In this document: positions 1 to 6,140 of the stretch, one piece after another | Layout of the letters: each line of letters begins with the position of its first letter | Position numbering within the stretch: the stretch's first letter is position 1 | From: Bacteroidetes bacterium UBA5697 | Lineage (GTDB): Bacteria > Bacteroidota > Bacteroidia > B-17B0 > Aurantibacillaceae | DNA: 6,883 bases | Reading direction: 5' to 3' | NCBI GenBank assembly: GCA_002420145.1 | Contig: DIHL01000025.1 | Location: 1 to 6,883 of the forward strand | Notes under the pieces: model-generated | The model's input: only the letters and a program-made list of their open reading frames with translations | Told to the model about the DNA's origin: nothing | Databases searched by the model: none | Program-made: the position numbers and the translations under genes

Positions 1-43
1 TTATTATCAATACTGTGCTCATTGTGAGTGATTTAGTTTTCAT
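1..43 (-). CDS. Possible start of an exported protein, cut by the window edge
   Basis: Reading leftwards from an ATG at 43-41, the frame is open to the window edge and gives MKTKSLTMSTVLII. A Lys-containing start followed by a hydrophobic stretch is what the beginning of a signal peptide or membrane anchor looks like, and the strand matches the neighbouring genes. A second in-frame ATG lies at 22-20. Only 14 residues are visible, so this could be chance; nothing can be said about function. The 152 bases between it and the next gene (44-195) are very AT-rich and hold no other gene that I can see. Confidence 0.35.
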   Translation of the reverse strand, partial: MKTKSLTMSTVLII

Positions 44-195
44 AAATGAATGATGTAGTATAAATGAATAATTTAATTGAGTTATATAAAAATAATATTT
101 TTTTAGGATTTTAGTTGAAGTTAACTTCTTTTTAAATTAATTAATTTTAGACAATCGTGATTTTTTTTTCATATTAGGAGTGAAAGCCTTACAGG

Positions 196-708
196 CTACT
201 TATTAATTTTTTTCTTCTCTAAACGTAAAAAAATTGATTTATCAAAATAGTATTGAATTTGGGATAACTCTTTTGAATTATGCTTAATTTCTTTATATGA
301 TATTCCTTCTTTAAAAATGAGTATCACGGCATAACTTGATGATTGAAGACTTATGTTACAAAACAATGTGTCATGTTGAAATTTACATGAGTAATAATTA
401 CTAATTTTCATGTTTGGAAGTAATTCTAATTTTCTTTCACTTATGTTGATAATTCCAATATCATTACCTTTTGACTGAATCCTAATTTCTTTTATTAGAG
501 AATCTTCTTTGATAAAAAACAAACTAATATTATTCGAAGGAGACTGAGAGTATAATCGGTATGCCATTGGATATTTACTCGTACTATCTGTATACTCTAG
601 TAAGTTTTCTTCAATAAGTCTTTTAGAAAGAATCTTTTTTTTCTGCCCAAATGACAATATGCAATAGAACATGCTGCACAAGATGAAAATTATGTATTTT
701 TTTCTCAT
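196..708 (-). CDS. Small exported protein of unknown function
   Basis: This 170-residue protein belongs to no family I recognise. It starts with MRKKYIIFILCSMF and a hydrophobic core ending at SFGQ, a typical Bacteroidota signal peptide with probable cleavage before Gln; the mature part therefore lies in the periplasm or beyond. I chose the ATG at 708 rather than an in-frame ATG at 723. The later start gives a clean signal peptide and sits one base after the stop of the upstream frame (TAA, one base, ATG), which suggests translational coupling. The mature part is rich in Lys, Ser and Ile with alternating hydrophobic residues, suggesting beta strands, and has two Cys (in YYSCKF and LFCNIS) that could form a disulfide. 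The preceding frame (710-1121) is a damaged exported protein. If the pair is an effector and its protector, this would be the protector, but that is inference from position only. Confidence 0.7.
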   Translation of the reverse strand: MRKKYIIFILCSMFYCILSFGQKKKILSKRLIEENLLEYTDSTSKYPMAYRLYSQSPSNNISLFFIKEDSLIKEIRIQSKGNDIGIINISERKLELLPNMKISNYYSCKFQHDTLFCNISLQSSSYAVILIFKEGISYKEIKHNSKELSQIQYYFDKSIFLRLEKKKINK

Positions 709-709
709 A

Positions 710-1121
710 TTATTTTTGTTCAAACTCTTCTACGGTACTATCACTAATGGCATGCGCTTGATTTTCAAAGTTTCTGCTTTCATAAGGAATTGCAGCGCCT
801 TCGGTATACTTTCCGTTATCTTGTTTAATAGCCTCGTTAAAGTCGAATTCTGTTTGAGTAATATGAACACTTTCTTCAACAGATGTTGATACAACATTTT
901 TAGCAAATTCATTACTAAATTGCTTGATATCGGCAACCCCATTAGAAAAAAGAATCATGTCTTCTGAAACAGCTTCGTTTTCAACTATTCCTTCTAAATT
1001 CAAGCCAATTACAAATGAATTAATTCCTTCTCCACGTTGCGATTTACCCTTGGGCGCATACGAAAGCATTTATAAGCAAACATAGTATTAATAATATTTT
1101 ATGATTAATTAGAAAATTCAT
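710..1121 (-). pseudogene. Exported protein with a frameshift just after its signal peptide
   Basis: Two frames must be joined to see this gene. From an ATG at 1121-1119 the sequence reads MNFLINHKILLILCLLINAF, then VCAQG and a TAA stop at 1046-1044: a complete signal peptide with nothing behind it. The following body, open from 1069 to 710, lies in the +1 frame and continues KSQRGEGINSFVIG. Removing one base near GGG at 1049-1047 fuses them into a 136-residue exported protein (CAQ, then GKSQRG), with cleavage expected around Ala-Gln. The body is acidic (many Glu/Asp; ends STVEEFEQK), has no recognised domain, and no Cys. The ATG at 1069 would give 119 residues without any export signal and is unlikely to be the native start. 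Either the gene is dead, the base is a sequencing error, or the frameshift is used. Its stop lies one base before the next gene's ATG. Confidence 0.6.
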
Positions 1122-1169
1122 AAATTCGGCGTGATATTTTTAATTCTATTTAACTTGTTTTAGTGTTTT

Positions 1170-1595
1170 TTATTGATAACTAAATGCCCCGATAAAAATT
1201 CCATTAATTGTATATTTATAAAGAAAGTAATTGTCGTTTCTAAAAATATTATCATTGATTGTCATTGTTTTTTTTATTGGCACTTTATTTTTTTTTTCTA
1301 CAAGACTAAAATCTGTTTGAAAAAGAATTGGTATACATCTTTTATTCTTTTCAAGAGCAATAAATCGGGTTGAATTTTTAAATAAAAACACTTCAATACT
1401 ATCGTTTGTATTTAAAGGCACAATATCCAAATAAACAGTATCACTCTTTACATTAAATTTTGCATAACTTTTAATTTTAATATCTTTTTTCAGTAACGTA
1501 ATTACTGTATCAGGAATATTGTTATAGAATATTTGAGCTCGAATGTAATTTGAACACATAAATAGAAGTAAAAAAAATGAAACTGTTTTTTTCAT
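1170..1595 (-). CDS. Small exported protein of unknown function
   Basis: The 141-residue product begins MKKTVSFFLLLFMCSNYIRAQ, a clear signal peptide with probable cleavage before Gln or Ile, so the mature protein is about 120 residues outside the cytoplasm. No family is recognised. The mature part is basic, with hydrophobic and polar residues alternating (SDTVYLDIV, SIEVFLF, FLYKYTING), consistent with a small beta-rich fold. One Cys remains after cleavage. The segment KFNVKSDTVYLDI can be lined up by eye with KFQHDTLFCNISL of the protein at 196-708, and both continue with an FLFK/LIFK motif; the similarity is weak and may be chance. A run of ten A (minus strand; 1288-1297) lies inside the gene and is prone to slippage. 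It starts eight bases after the stop of the small fragment at 1604-1684. Confidence 0.68.
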   Translation of the reverse strand: MKKTVSFFLLLFMCSNYIRAQIFYNNIPDTVITLLKKDIKIKSYAKFNVKSDTVYLDIVPLNTNDSIEVFLFKNSTRFIALEKNKRCIPILFQTDFSLVEKKNKVPIKKTMTINDNIFRNDNYFLYKYTINGIFIGAFSYQ

Positions 1596-1603
1596 AAATT
1601 AAG

Positions 1604-1684
1604 CTATTTGGGTTTATTTCCAGATGTTTCAATTGCATCTCGACCAACATCTAAAGCTCCTGCTTTCACGGCATCAAAATCCAT
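1604..1684 (-). pseudogene. 26-residue tail-like fragment, possible remnant of a larger gene
   Basis: From the ATG at 1684 the frame reads MDFDAVKAGALDVGRDAIET and then SGNKPK before TAG. Three more codons (SGY) precede the ATG, and before them is a TAA at 1696-1694. The composition is unlike the surrounding AT-rich DNA and looks like true coding sequence: balanced Asp, Ala, Gly and Val. Its GC is visibly higher than that of its flanks. It looks like the last piece of a longer protein, broken upstream. It ends eight bases before the exported protein at 1170-1595, the same arrangement as the other two damaged-frame and exported-protein pairs here. No family is recognised. It could instead be an intact tiny gene. 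Confidence 0.4.
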
Positions 1685-1771
1685 GTAGCCGCTTTAATTA
1701 TTTTTTGACATGTACTTTGTTACCAAAATAATTGGTCTGCATAATCGTATAATATTCATATTAATTGTTCA

Positions 1772-2260
1772 TTATTGTGTGCAAAAAGAATCTATTGGTT
1801 GCTGAATTGTAATTCCCTTTTTTATCCTTCTTGGTAAATTTTTTAGTATTTCTTTGTATAAGGGAGGATTTTGTTTATAAACATTCCCGTTAAATAAAAA
1901 ATTTTGCAAATCTCCAACAATTATTGTTGTTTTATTTCCATTAAGCATGGTTATATCAATCAATATTTTTGGGTAAACAATCCCTTTATAACCAGCGCAT
2001 ATTATAGAAGTATTCATGTTTTCAAGTAAGAATTTTATCTTAGTTTGCTTGTATATTTTATGTTTGTATGCATTATTAAGATCATTACGAATATCTCTTT
2101 CACTCGGGGAATACGTTTTATTTTCATCAGATAATTTAATTGCAATTAACTCTACTGCGCTTATTGAGTCACAATTCAAAATTTGTGCAGCTATATATTG
2201 AGCATGTAAAAACAAACATGTAATAATACTATAACTATACTTAACCAATTTATTTTTCAT
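1772..2260 (-). CDS. Small exported protein of unknown function
   Basis: This 162-residue protein begins MKNKLVKYSYSIITCLFLHA and continues QYIAAQILNC, a signal peptide with probable cleavage near AAQ. I preferred the ATG at 2260 because it gives a normal signal peptide and is preceded by a purine-rich stretch; an in-frame ATG at 2296 would add 12 residues and leave 18 bases to the upstream gene's stop at 2315. The mature part starts with a Cys soon after cleavage (ILNCDS) and has Cys again in SIICAGY and at the end (SFCTQ), so disulfides are possible. The C-terminal part is basic (NLPRRIKKGI). No family is recognised. It follows the gene at 2315-2761 closely and on the same strand, so both are likely to share a transcript. 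Unlike its neighbours it has no damaged frame directly upstream. Confidence 0.68.
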   Translation of the reverse strand: MKNKLVKYSYSIITCLFLHAQYIAAQILNCDSISAVELIAIKLSDENKTYSPSERDIRNDLNNAYKHKIYKQTKIKFLLENMNTSIICAGYKGIVYPKILIDITMLNGNKTTIIVGDLQNFLFNGNVYKQNPPLYKEILKNLPRRIKKGITIQQPIDSFCTQ

Positions 2261-2314
2261 CTTTATGTCTTTACTTTTCTGCTTGTACAAACACATCTCT
2301 TTATTTTTTTCTAA

Positions 2315-2761
2315 TTACTGCCATACAGTTGGACGACTCCATACTCCATATAGAATTTCATTTTTAATACTGTCTATTTGACCAGTTCTAAAACTGTTGC
2401 CTAAAAACATTAATTGTTGATTTATTAAATTCTTTAAACCAATCGTATCGGACAATATCCGTTTTCCTTCATAAATTCTATCGTTAATTAAAATTGTATT
2501 CTTGACTTTTAACACAGGAACAAATAAGTTATATTTTTTGTCTTTCGAAATTAACGTAAAAAAATATAGTCCATCACATCCAACACACAATCCTTCCATT
2601 TTCCAAGGGTCAATCCCTCGTGTGCTATATTCATTAAAAAAAATAATTTTTCTTATAGCTAATTTTACTTTCTTAATCTCTGATTTTGAGATACAATTAG
2701 TCGTAGTGCTAAATGAACTCCCCATACAAAAAATTACTGCTATAAAAAAATACTTTTTCAT
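2315..2761 (-). CDS. Small exported protein with a CxxC motif, unknown function
   Basis: The product has 148 residues if it starts at the ATG at 2761, giving MKKYFFIAVIFCMGSSFSTT, a standard signal peptide. The frame is open further upstream to 2857, but that extension runs through the neighbouring gene and would bury the signal peptide, so I rejected it. The ATG lies four bases after the stop of the HEETH-motif fragment, indicating coupling. The mature part contains a CVGCDG motif, about residues 60-65, which could be a redox or metal pair, and a long central stretch of beta-like character (YFFTLISKDKKYNLFVPVLKV). It ends in WSRPTVWQ, Trp-rich. No family is recognised. By position it would be the partner or protector of the protein encoded just upstream, which is inference only. 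Confidence 0.68.
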   Translation of the reverse strand: MKKYFFIAVIFCMGSSFSTTTNCISKSEIKKVKLAIRKIIFFNEYSTRGIDPWKMEGLCVGCDGLYFFTLISKDKKYNLFVPVLKVKNTILINDRIYEGKRILSDTIGLKNLINQQLMFLGNSFRTGQIDSIKNEILYGVWSRPTVWQ

Positions 2762-2765
2762 GTTT

Positions 2766-2996
2766 CTATTTTTTCGGTTCGGCTTTAGGTTCATCATTCC
2801 ATTTTTGATAATCTTCAGAAGCTTTCTTTTGATTTTCAAATGCTGGTTTTTCCGCATTATATGTTTTCATCTTTTCTTTTTGTAATAGATGTGTTTCTTC
2901 ATGGGCTCCAGTATTATGTAATTGTTCCTCATTAGACTTCGGATTATTTTCTCTTCCCTGGCAGACCAACCGAAGTCGAAGTTTTTCATTTTTCAT
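2766..2996 (-). CDS. Short HEETH-motif protein, probably the C-terminal remnant of a metallopeptidase-like domain
   Basis: From the ATG at 2996 this gives 76 residues. Residues 31-37 read AHEETHL, which fits the HExxH zinc site of metallopeptidases (His32, Glu33, His36), and Glu49 in NAEKPAF is a possible third ligand. The C-terminal half is helical and charged and ends in DEPKAEPKK. A complete protease of this class would be far larger, so it is either a truncated tail or a very small metallopeptidase-like toxin tip of the kind found at the end of Bacteroidota polymorphic toxins. The first 20 or so residues run through a cluster of inverted repeats (2935-3063), so the native N-terminus has probably been lost there. 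The frame is open to a TTG at 3041. No signal peptide is visible. It is followed after four bases by an exported protein at 2315-2761. Confidence 0.5.
   Translation of the reverse strand: MKNEKLRLRLVCQGRENNPKSNEEQLHNTGAHEETHLLQKEKMKTYNAEKPAFENQKKASEDYQKWNDEPKAEPKK
2799..2817. repeat. 19-base exact direct repeat, copy 1
   Basis: The sequence ccatttttgataatcttca occurs here and again at 4299-4317, exactly 1500 bases away. On the minus strand both copies are read in the same frame as EDYQKW. Similarity continues past the exact match: EDYQKWNDEPKAEP here, EDYQKWQLELETEP in the aminotransferase. Confidence 0.85.
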
Positions 2997-3063
2997 AATT
3001 TTAACCAATTTACAACTAATTTCCGCTTTTTCTGAATGCAAAACTTCGGTACACCGAAGTTTT
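2935..3063. repeat. Cluster of four alternating acttcgg / ccgaagt repeats, REP-like
   Basis: The heptamer acttcgg appears at 2936-2942 and 3043-3049 and its complement ccgaagt at 2970-2976 and 3054-3060, in alternating orientation. The right pair forms a perfect inverted repeat: aaaacttcggt (3040-3050), two bases, accgaagtttt (3053-3063). The left pair forms an 8-base inverted repeat, gacttcgg (2935-2942) and ccgaagtc (2970-2977), around 27 bases. This looks like a small palindromic intergenic element of the REP or MITE sort. It covers the 5' end of the HEETH-motif frame. Being right after the aminotransferase gene it could also shape transcript ends, but no T-run typical of a terminator on the minus strand follows it. 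Confidence 0.55.
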
Positions 3064-3236
3064 CTAATGTGATAACCTTTTTAATTACAAGTACATTATA
3101 TTTAAATAACTGATAATCAGTGTTTTGATTAGCGATAGATGTTGATGCTATTTTTTGGAGGTTTTATATTTTACTTCTTTTTTCAATTAAAAAATATGAG
3201 ATTAAGTCGTACAGTATTTACGGAGGCTTTTTCGTT

Positions 3237-4412
3237 TTATTGTACTTGTATCAACTCTGTATTAGCAATCATTTCTTTTAAAGCATCATAGAGTGTATCT
3301 AAATCTTTCTGAGTATTAAAAACCTGTATGCTATATCTTAAATACACATCATTGCCATGTCTCATCATGGGTATTTCTATTTTGTAAGCTTCAAATAAAT
3401 CTCGTTGAAGCGTTTCAGGTTCTGTTGTATGAATTGGGATACTAAACATTTGCCCTAAAAATTCATCAGTTAAAGGACATAAAGGTTTCGTTCCTAGTAA
3501 CTCACAAAAACGCAAAGCGTTGTCTCTTACTAATTTTCTACAAGCAGCGGCCTGTTTATTCCAATCATGTGTATTTAAAAATTCAATAGCTTTTGGGATG
3601 GTTAAAAAAGCTGAAAAATCTCTAGTGCCTTGTAATTGATGATAGTCTAGAAATTGTGAATGCGAAGGCGTAGCACTTTCAAATCCCCAACTGATAATTA
3701 ATGGATCTACCCATTGTTGTTGTTGTTTGCTGACATATAAAAATGAACAACCTTTTGGTGCCATCATCCATTTATGGCATGCTCCAGTGTATATATCTGC
3801 TTTTAACTCTGCTAAATTTAGTGGAATATGAGCGGGCACATGAGCTCCGTCTACAATAGTTAACAAACCTTTTTCTTTGGCAATTTCACAAATTTCTTTT
3901 ACTGGTAAAATTAAAGCCGTTGCGCTAGTGATTTGACTTATGAAAATTACTTTAGTGTTTTTTGTAAGTCCTTTAAAAAATTGGTCAATAAAAGCTTCTT
4001 TCGTTGTTAAAGGCAATTCAATATGCTGACGAACATACTTTGTTCCTTTTTGTTTACAATAGTAGTTCCATGTTTTATCCATGGCTCCATATTCTAAATC
4101 TGTGGTTAATATTTCGTCACCAGCTTTTAAATCAATGCATTTAGCAATAATATTAATAGCATAAGATGGATTCATTGTAAATACCAAATCGTCTGCAGGG
4201 CAATTAATATAAGCTCCTAGTGCTTCTCTCGATTCTTTTAAATATTTGTAACCATTTACTGTAATAAATTGAACAGGTTCGGTTTCCAATTCTAATTGCC
4301 ATTTTTGATAATCTTCAAAAATGGGTTTAGGGCAGGCACCAAAAGAACCAAAGTTTAAAAAGGTAATATTGGGGTTAATTAAAAATTGAGATTTTATGTT
4401 GCTAGTATTCAT
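3237..4412 (-). CDS. PLP-dependent aminotransferase class V, isopenicillin N epimerase-like
   Basis: This complete 391-residue protein is a fold-type I PLP enzyme. Near the N-terminus it has NFGSFGACPKPI (residues 20-31), the substrate-loop signature of the isopenicillin N epimerase-like branch of class V aminotransferases. The cofactor site is intact: IVDGAHVP (Asp188 binds the PLP ring nitrogen, His191 stacks on it) and GACHKWMMAPKG, where Lys214 forms the Schiff base. GTRD at 262-265 and YLRYSIQVFNT near 357-367, with Arg359 as the likely carboxylate binder, complete the family pattern. There is no signal peptide, so it is cytoplasmic. Family members catalyse epimerisation, desulfuration or lyase reactions on amino acids; the substrate here cannot be read from sequence, and beta-lactam synthesis is not implied. 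It lies 20 bases behind the phospholipase D-like gene and probably shares its transcript. No Shine-Dalgarno is evident. Confidence 0.92.
   Translation of the reverse strand: MNTSNIKSQFLINPNITFLNFGSFGACPKPIFEDYQKWQLELETEPVQFITVNGYKYLKESREALGAYINCPADDLVFTMNPSYAINIIAKCIDLKAGDEILTTDLEYGAMDKTWNYYCKQKGTKYVRQHIELPLTTKEAFIDQFFKGLTKNTKVIFISQITSATALILPVKEICEIAKEKGLLTIVDGAHVPAHIPLNLAELKADIYTGACHKWMMAPKGCSFLYVSKQQQQWVDPLIISWGFESATPSHSQFLDYHQLQGTRDFSAFLTIPKAIEFLNTHDWNKQAAACRKLVRDNALRFCELLGTKPLCPLTDEFLGQMFSIPIHTTEPETLQRDLFEAYKIEIPMMRHGNDVYLRYSIQVFNTQKDLDTLYDALKEMIANTELIQVQ
4299..4317. repeat. 19-base exact direct repeat, copy 2
   Basis: This is the partner of the copy at 2799-2817, lying within the aminotransferase gene where it encodes EDYQKW (residues 33-38). 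This segment is expected in the aminotransferase family, so this copy is the likelier source if the repeat is not chance. Confidence 0.85.
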
Positions 4413-4432
4413 ATGAATTATTTAATAAGTGA

Positions 4433-5971
4433 TTATAAAATACCTTTAGGTATTATTTTCATGACTTTTGTTTTTAAATTTTTCTTTAAAGTTGCTTTGG
4501 CATCTGGATTAAAAATTAAAGTTGTTTCCCATGCATTTTCAGGCTTTATTTCTTCTTCCATTTCTAGTTGTACATCTTTTGTGATAGTTTCAGAATGAAT
4601 AATTGTGACACATTCTGTATTTAAATTAGCACTTCTTGGATCTAAATTAAATGTTCCTATGACAGTTATTTTTCCATCAATCACCATAGATTTAGCATGT
4701 AAACCAAAGATGGGAGTATGGTGTAATTTTTTTTGTAAGGCTCCAGTTAATATTTTTAATCTTACGGCTGCATCGGGTTTAAATTCAAAAATACGAACCC
4801 CTGTTTCTAGTAACTGTTTTCTATCTCTTTGATAGCCACTAAAAGCTTCTAAGTTATCTGTTGATGCCATGCTATTGGTAAGAATTGTTATTTTCACACC
4901 TCGTTTAGTAGTTTCTTTAAATAATTGTTTTCCTACATCTGTTGTAATTAAATAGGGAGATTGAATGATAATAGATTCTTTAGCTTGTTTCACTAAGTAA
5001 ATTAAAGCATCAGTAGTAAGGCCGCCTCCACTTAATCCTTCAGAACCATCGTTTTTTCCTGGAATGTCCGAAACAAACTCAACGCTATCAACCCATTGTA
5101 ATTTGCCTGATTTTTGAATCATTTCAAAGGCCGAAGGAATCTGTTTTATTTTTTCTCGAACTTGAGGCCAAAAATTATTGGAGTCACAAGCGTATTGATG
5201 TAAATTATCAAAACGATTTGCTTGTGTATAATTATATTGAGTCGTGTCGATTAATGATTTTACTTCTTTCACATAGGCACTATTCCAAAACAATTCAAAT
5301 GATTGTTGGATTTTATGAGTAACTCCACCAATTAATAGGACATCTCTATCTCTAAAATTATATTCATGGTCGTAATCAAAATATTCATCAGCTATATTTC
5401 TTCCACCAGTAATAACAACTTTACCATCAATTGTAAAGGTTTTGTTATGCATTCGTTGATTGGCACCTCTAAAATCATGTGTTAATTTCTTTACTTTATC
5501 ACTTAAATTTTTACCAATATTAGTAGAAGGATTATAAATTTTGATAGAGATATTTTCGTGAGAATCTAAGGTCAGTAATTTTTGTTCATCAGCTTCAACC
5601 ATAATATCATCAATTAGTATGCGAACTTTCACACCTCTATCTGCAGCTCTCACTAAATAATCTGCAGCAATTAATCCTACATTATCGGCAGTAAAAATAA
5701 AATATTGGATATCTATTGTATGTTCTGCATATTCACTTAACCAGGCTCGAGTAACCATAGAGCCGTCACCATCTTCTAAAACATAAACGCCAGTTTTGTC
5801 TTTCATTAAATCAGATAATGAATCTAGTTTTTTTGATAGGTGAATACTTGTATCTCTATGTATGGAAGAACAAAAATCTTTATTGAATTCGCCAATGGTA
5901 GTTTCTTCGTTTGCATTATTACATGCGAAAAATAGTAGTGAACTAATAAGTGAAATAATAGGTAACTTCAT
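4433..5971 (-). CDS. Phospholipase D superfamily lipoprotein, ClsC-like cardiolipin synthase or phosphatidyltransferase
   Basis: This 512-residue protein has both catalytic HKD motifs of the phospholipase D superfamily. The first is HNKTFTID at 175-182 followed by GKVVITGGRN; the second is HAKSMVID at 425-432 followed by GTFNLDPRSANLNTE. Two such motifs form one active site that transfers phosphatidyl groups through a phospho-histidine. The order of blocks (YVLEDGDGSMVTRAWL near 63-78, IDIQYFIF near 87, VRILIDD near 116-122, and a C-terminal IIPKGIL) matches the ClsC-type cardiolipin synthases, though hydrolase activity cannot be excluded. The N-terminus MKLPIISLISSLLFFACNN is a lipoprotein signal with Cys17 as the likely lipidated residue; the box is slightly atypical (FFAC). 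It would therefore act at a membrane facing the periplasm. It is the first gene of a likely two-gene operon with the aminotransferase, from the divergent region at 5972-6158. Confidence 0.92.
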   Translation of the reverse strand: MKLPIISLISSLLFFACNNANEETTIGEFNKDFCSSIHRDTSIHLSKKLDSLSDLMKDKTGVYVLEDGDGSMVTRAWLSEYAEHTIDIQYFIFTADNVGLIAADYLVRAADRGVKVRILIDDIMVEADEQKLLTLDSHENISIKIYNPSTNIGKNLSDKVKKLTHDFRGANQRMHNKTFTIDGKVVITGGRNIADEYFDYDHEYNFRDRDVLLIGGVTHKIQQSFELFWNSAYVKEVKSLIDTTQYNYTQANRFDNLHQYACDSNNFWPQVREKIKQIPSAFEMIQKSGKLQWVDSVEFVSDIPGKNDGSEGLSGGGLTTDALIYLVKQAKESIIIQSPYLITTDVGKQLFKETTKRGVKITILTNSMASTDNLEAFSGYQRDRKQLLETGVRIFEFKPDAAVRLKILTGALQKKLHHTPIFGLHAKSMVIDGKITVIGTFNLDPRSANLNTECVTIIHSETITKDVQLEMEEEIKPENAWETTLIFNPDAKATLKKNLKTKVMKIIPKGIL

Positions 5972-5983
5972 AAATTAAAAATA

Positions 5984-5991
5984 CAAAAATA
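5984..5991 (-). promoter_or_regulatory. Possible Bacteroidota -7 element for the phospholipase D-like gene
   Basis: On the minus strand this reads TATTTTTG, matching the Bacteroidota consensus TAnnTTTG. It lies 12 bases before the ATG, which would leave a very short leader. No TTG is seen at the expected -33 spacing, and such a motif is easily met by chance in AT-rich DNA. Confidence 0.25.
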
Positions 5992-6114
5992 TACTCAATT
6001 TTTAGTTTGAAGAGAATGTTTCCTTAGAAATTCAAAAAAAGTATTGCGAGAATAGTAAAACTGTTAAAAGTTAGTTTTTCAATTTTCTTAACAATACGCT
6101 TTGCCTCCGAAAAA

Positions 6115-6140
6115 TTTCTTTACTTTTAAAACTAAAGAGA
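6115..6140. promoter_or_regulatory. Near-palindrome upstream of the plus-strand gene, possible operator
   Basis: The 26 bases around the centre tttt-aaaa are self-complementary except at two symmetric positions. The element lies 18 bases before the ATG at 6159, inside the expected leader, where it could bind a dimeric regulator or form a weak hairpin. AT-rich sequence makes chance likely. Confidence 0.2.

Noticed and set aside
42..69. Direct repeat ataaatgaat, two copies 18 bases apart
   Set aside because: Ten AT-rich bases repeated once is expected by chance in this composition.
117..128. Perfect palindrome gaagttaacttc in the left intergenic stretch
   Set aside because: As a hairpin it has only four pairs, and it is not followed by a T-run in the direction of the upstream gene. 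It may be chance in AT-rich DNA.
730..942. Alternative minus-strand frame of 70 codons inside the body of the frameshifted gene
   Set aside because: It overlaps the acidic body, which has better composition and is in frame with the signal peptide after one base change.
1698..1742. Tiny frame MQTNYFGNKVHVKK
   Set aside because: It has 14 residues and no support from spacing or composition. It could be debris of the same decay as the fragment at 1604-1684, but that cannot be shown.
2502..2885. Plus-strand open frame of 127 codons
   Set aside because: It is antisense to two minus-strand genes, very rich in Phe and Ile as expected of a shadow frame, and has no start signal.
4439..4454. Inverted repeat aatacc / ggtatt at the end of the phospholipase D-like gene
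   Set aside because: It has only six pairs, lies inside the coding end, and the aminotransferase gene follows 20 bases later, so a terminator here is unlikely.
6057..6078. Inverted repeat aaaact / agtttt followed by T residues
   Set aside because: No plus-strand gene lies upstream that it could terminate, and the stem is short and purely AT-rich apart from one pair.
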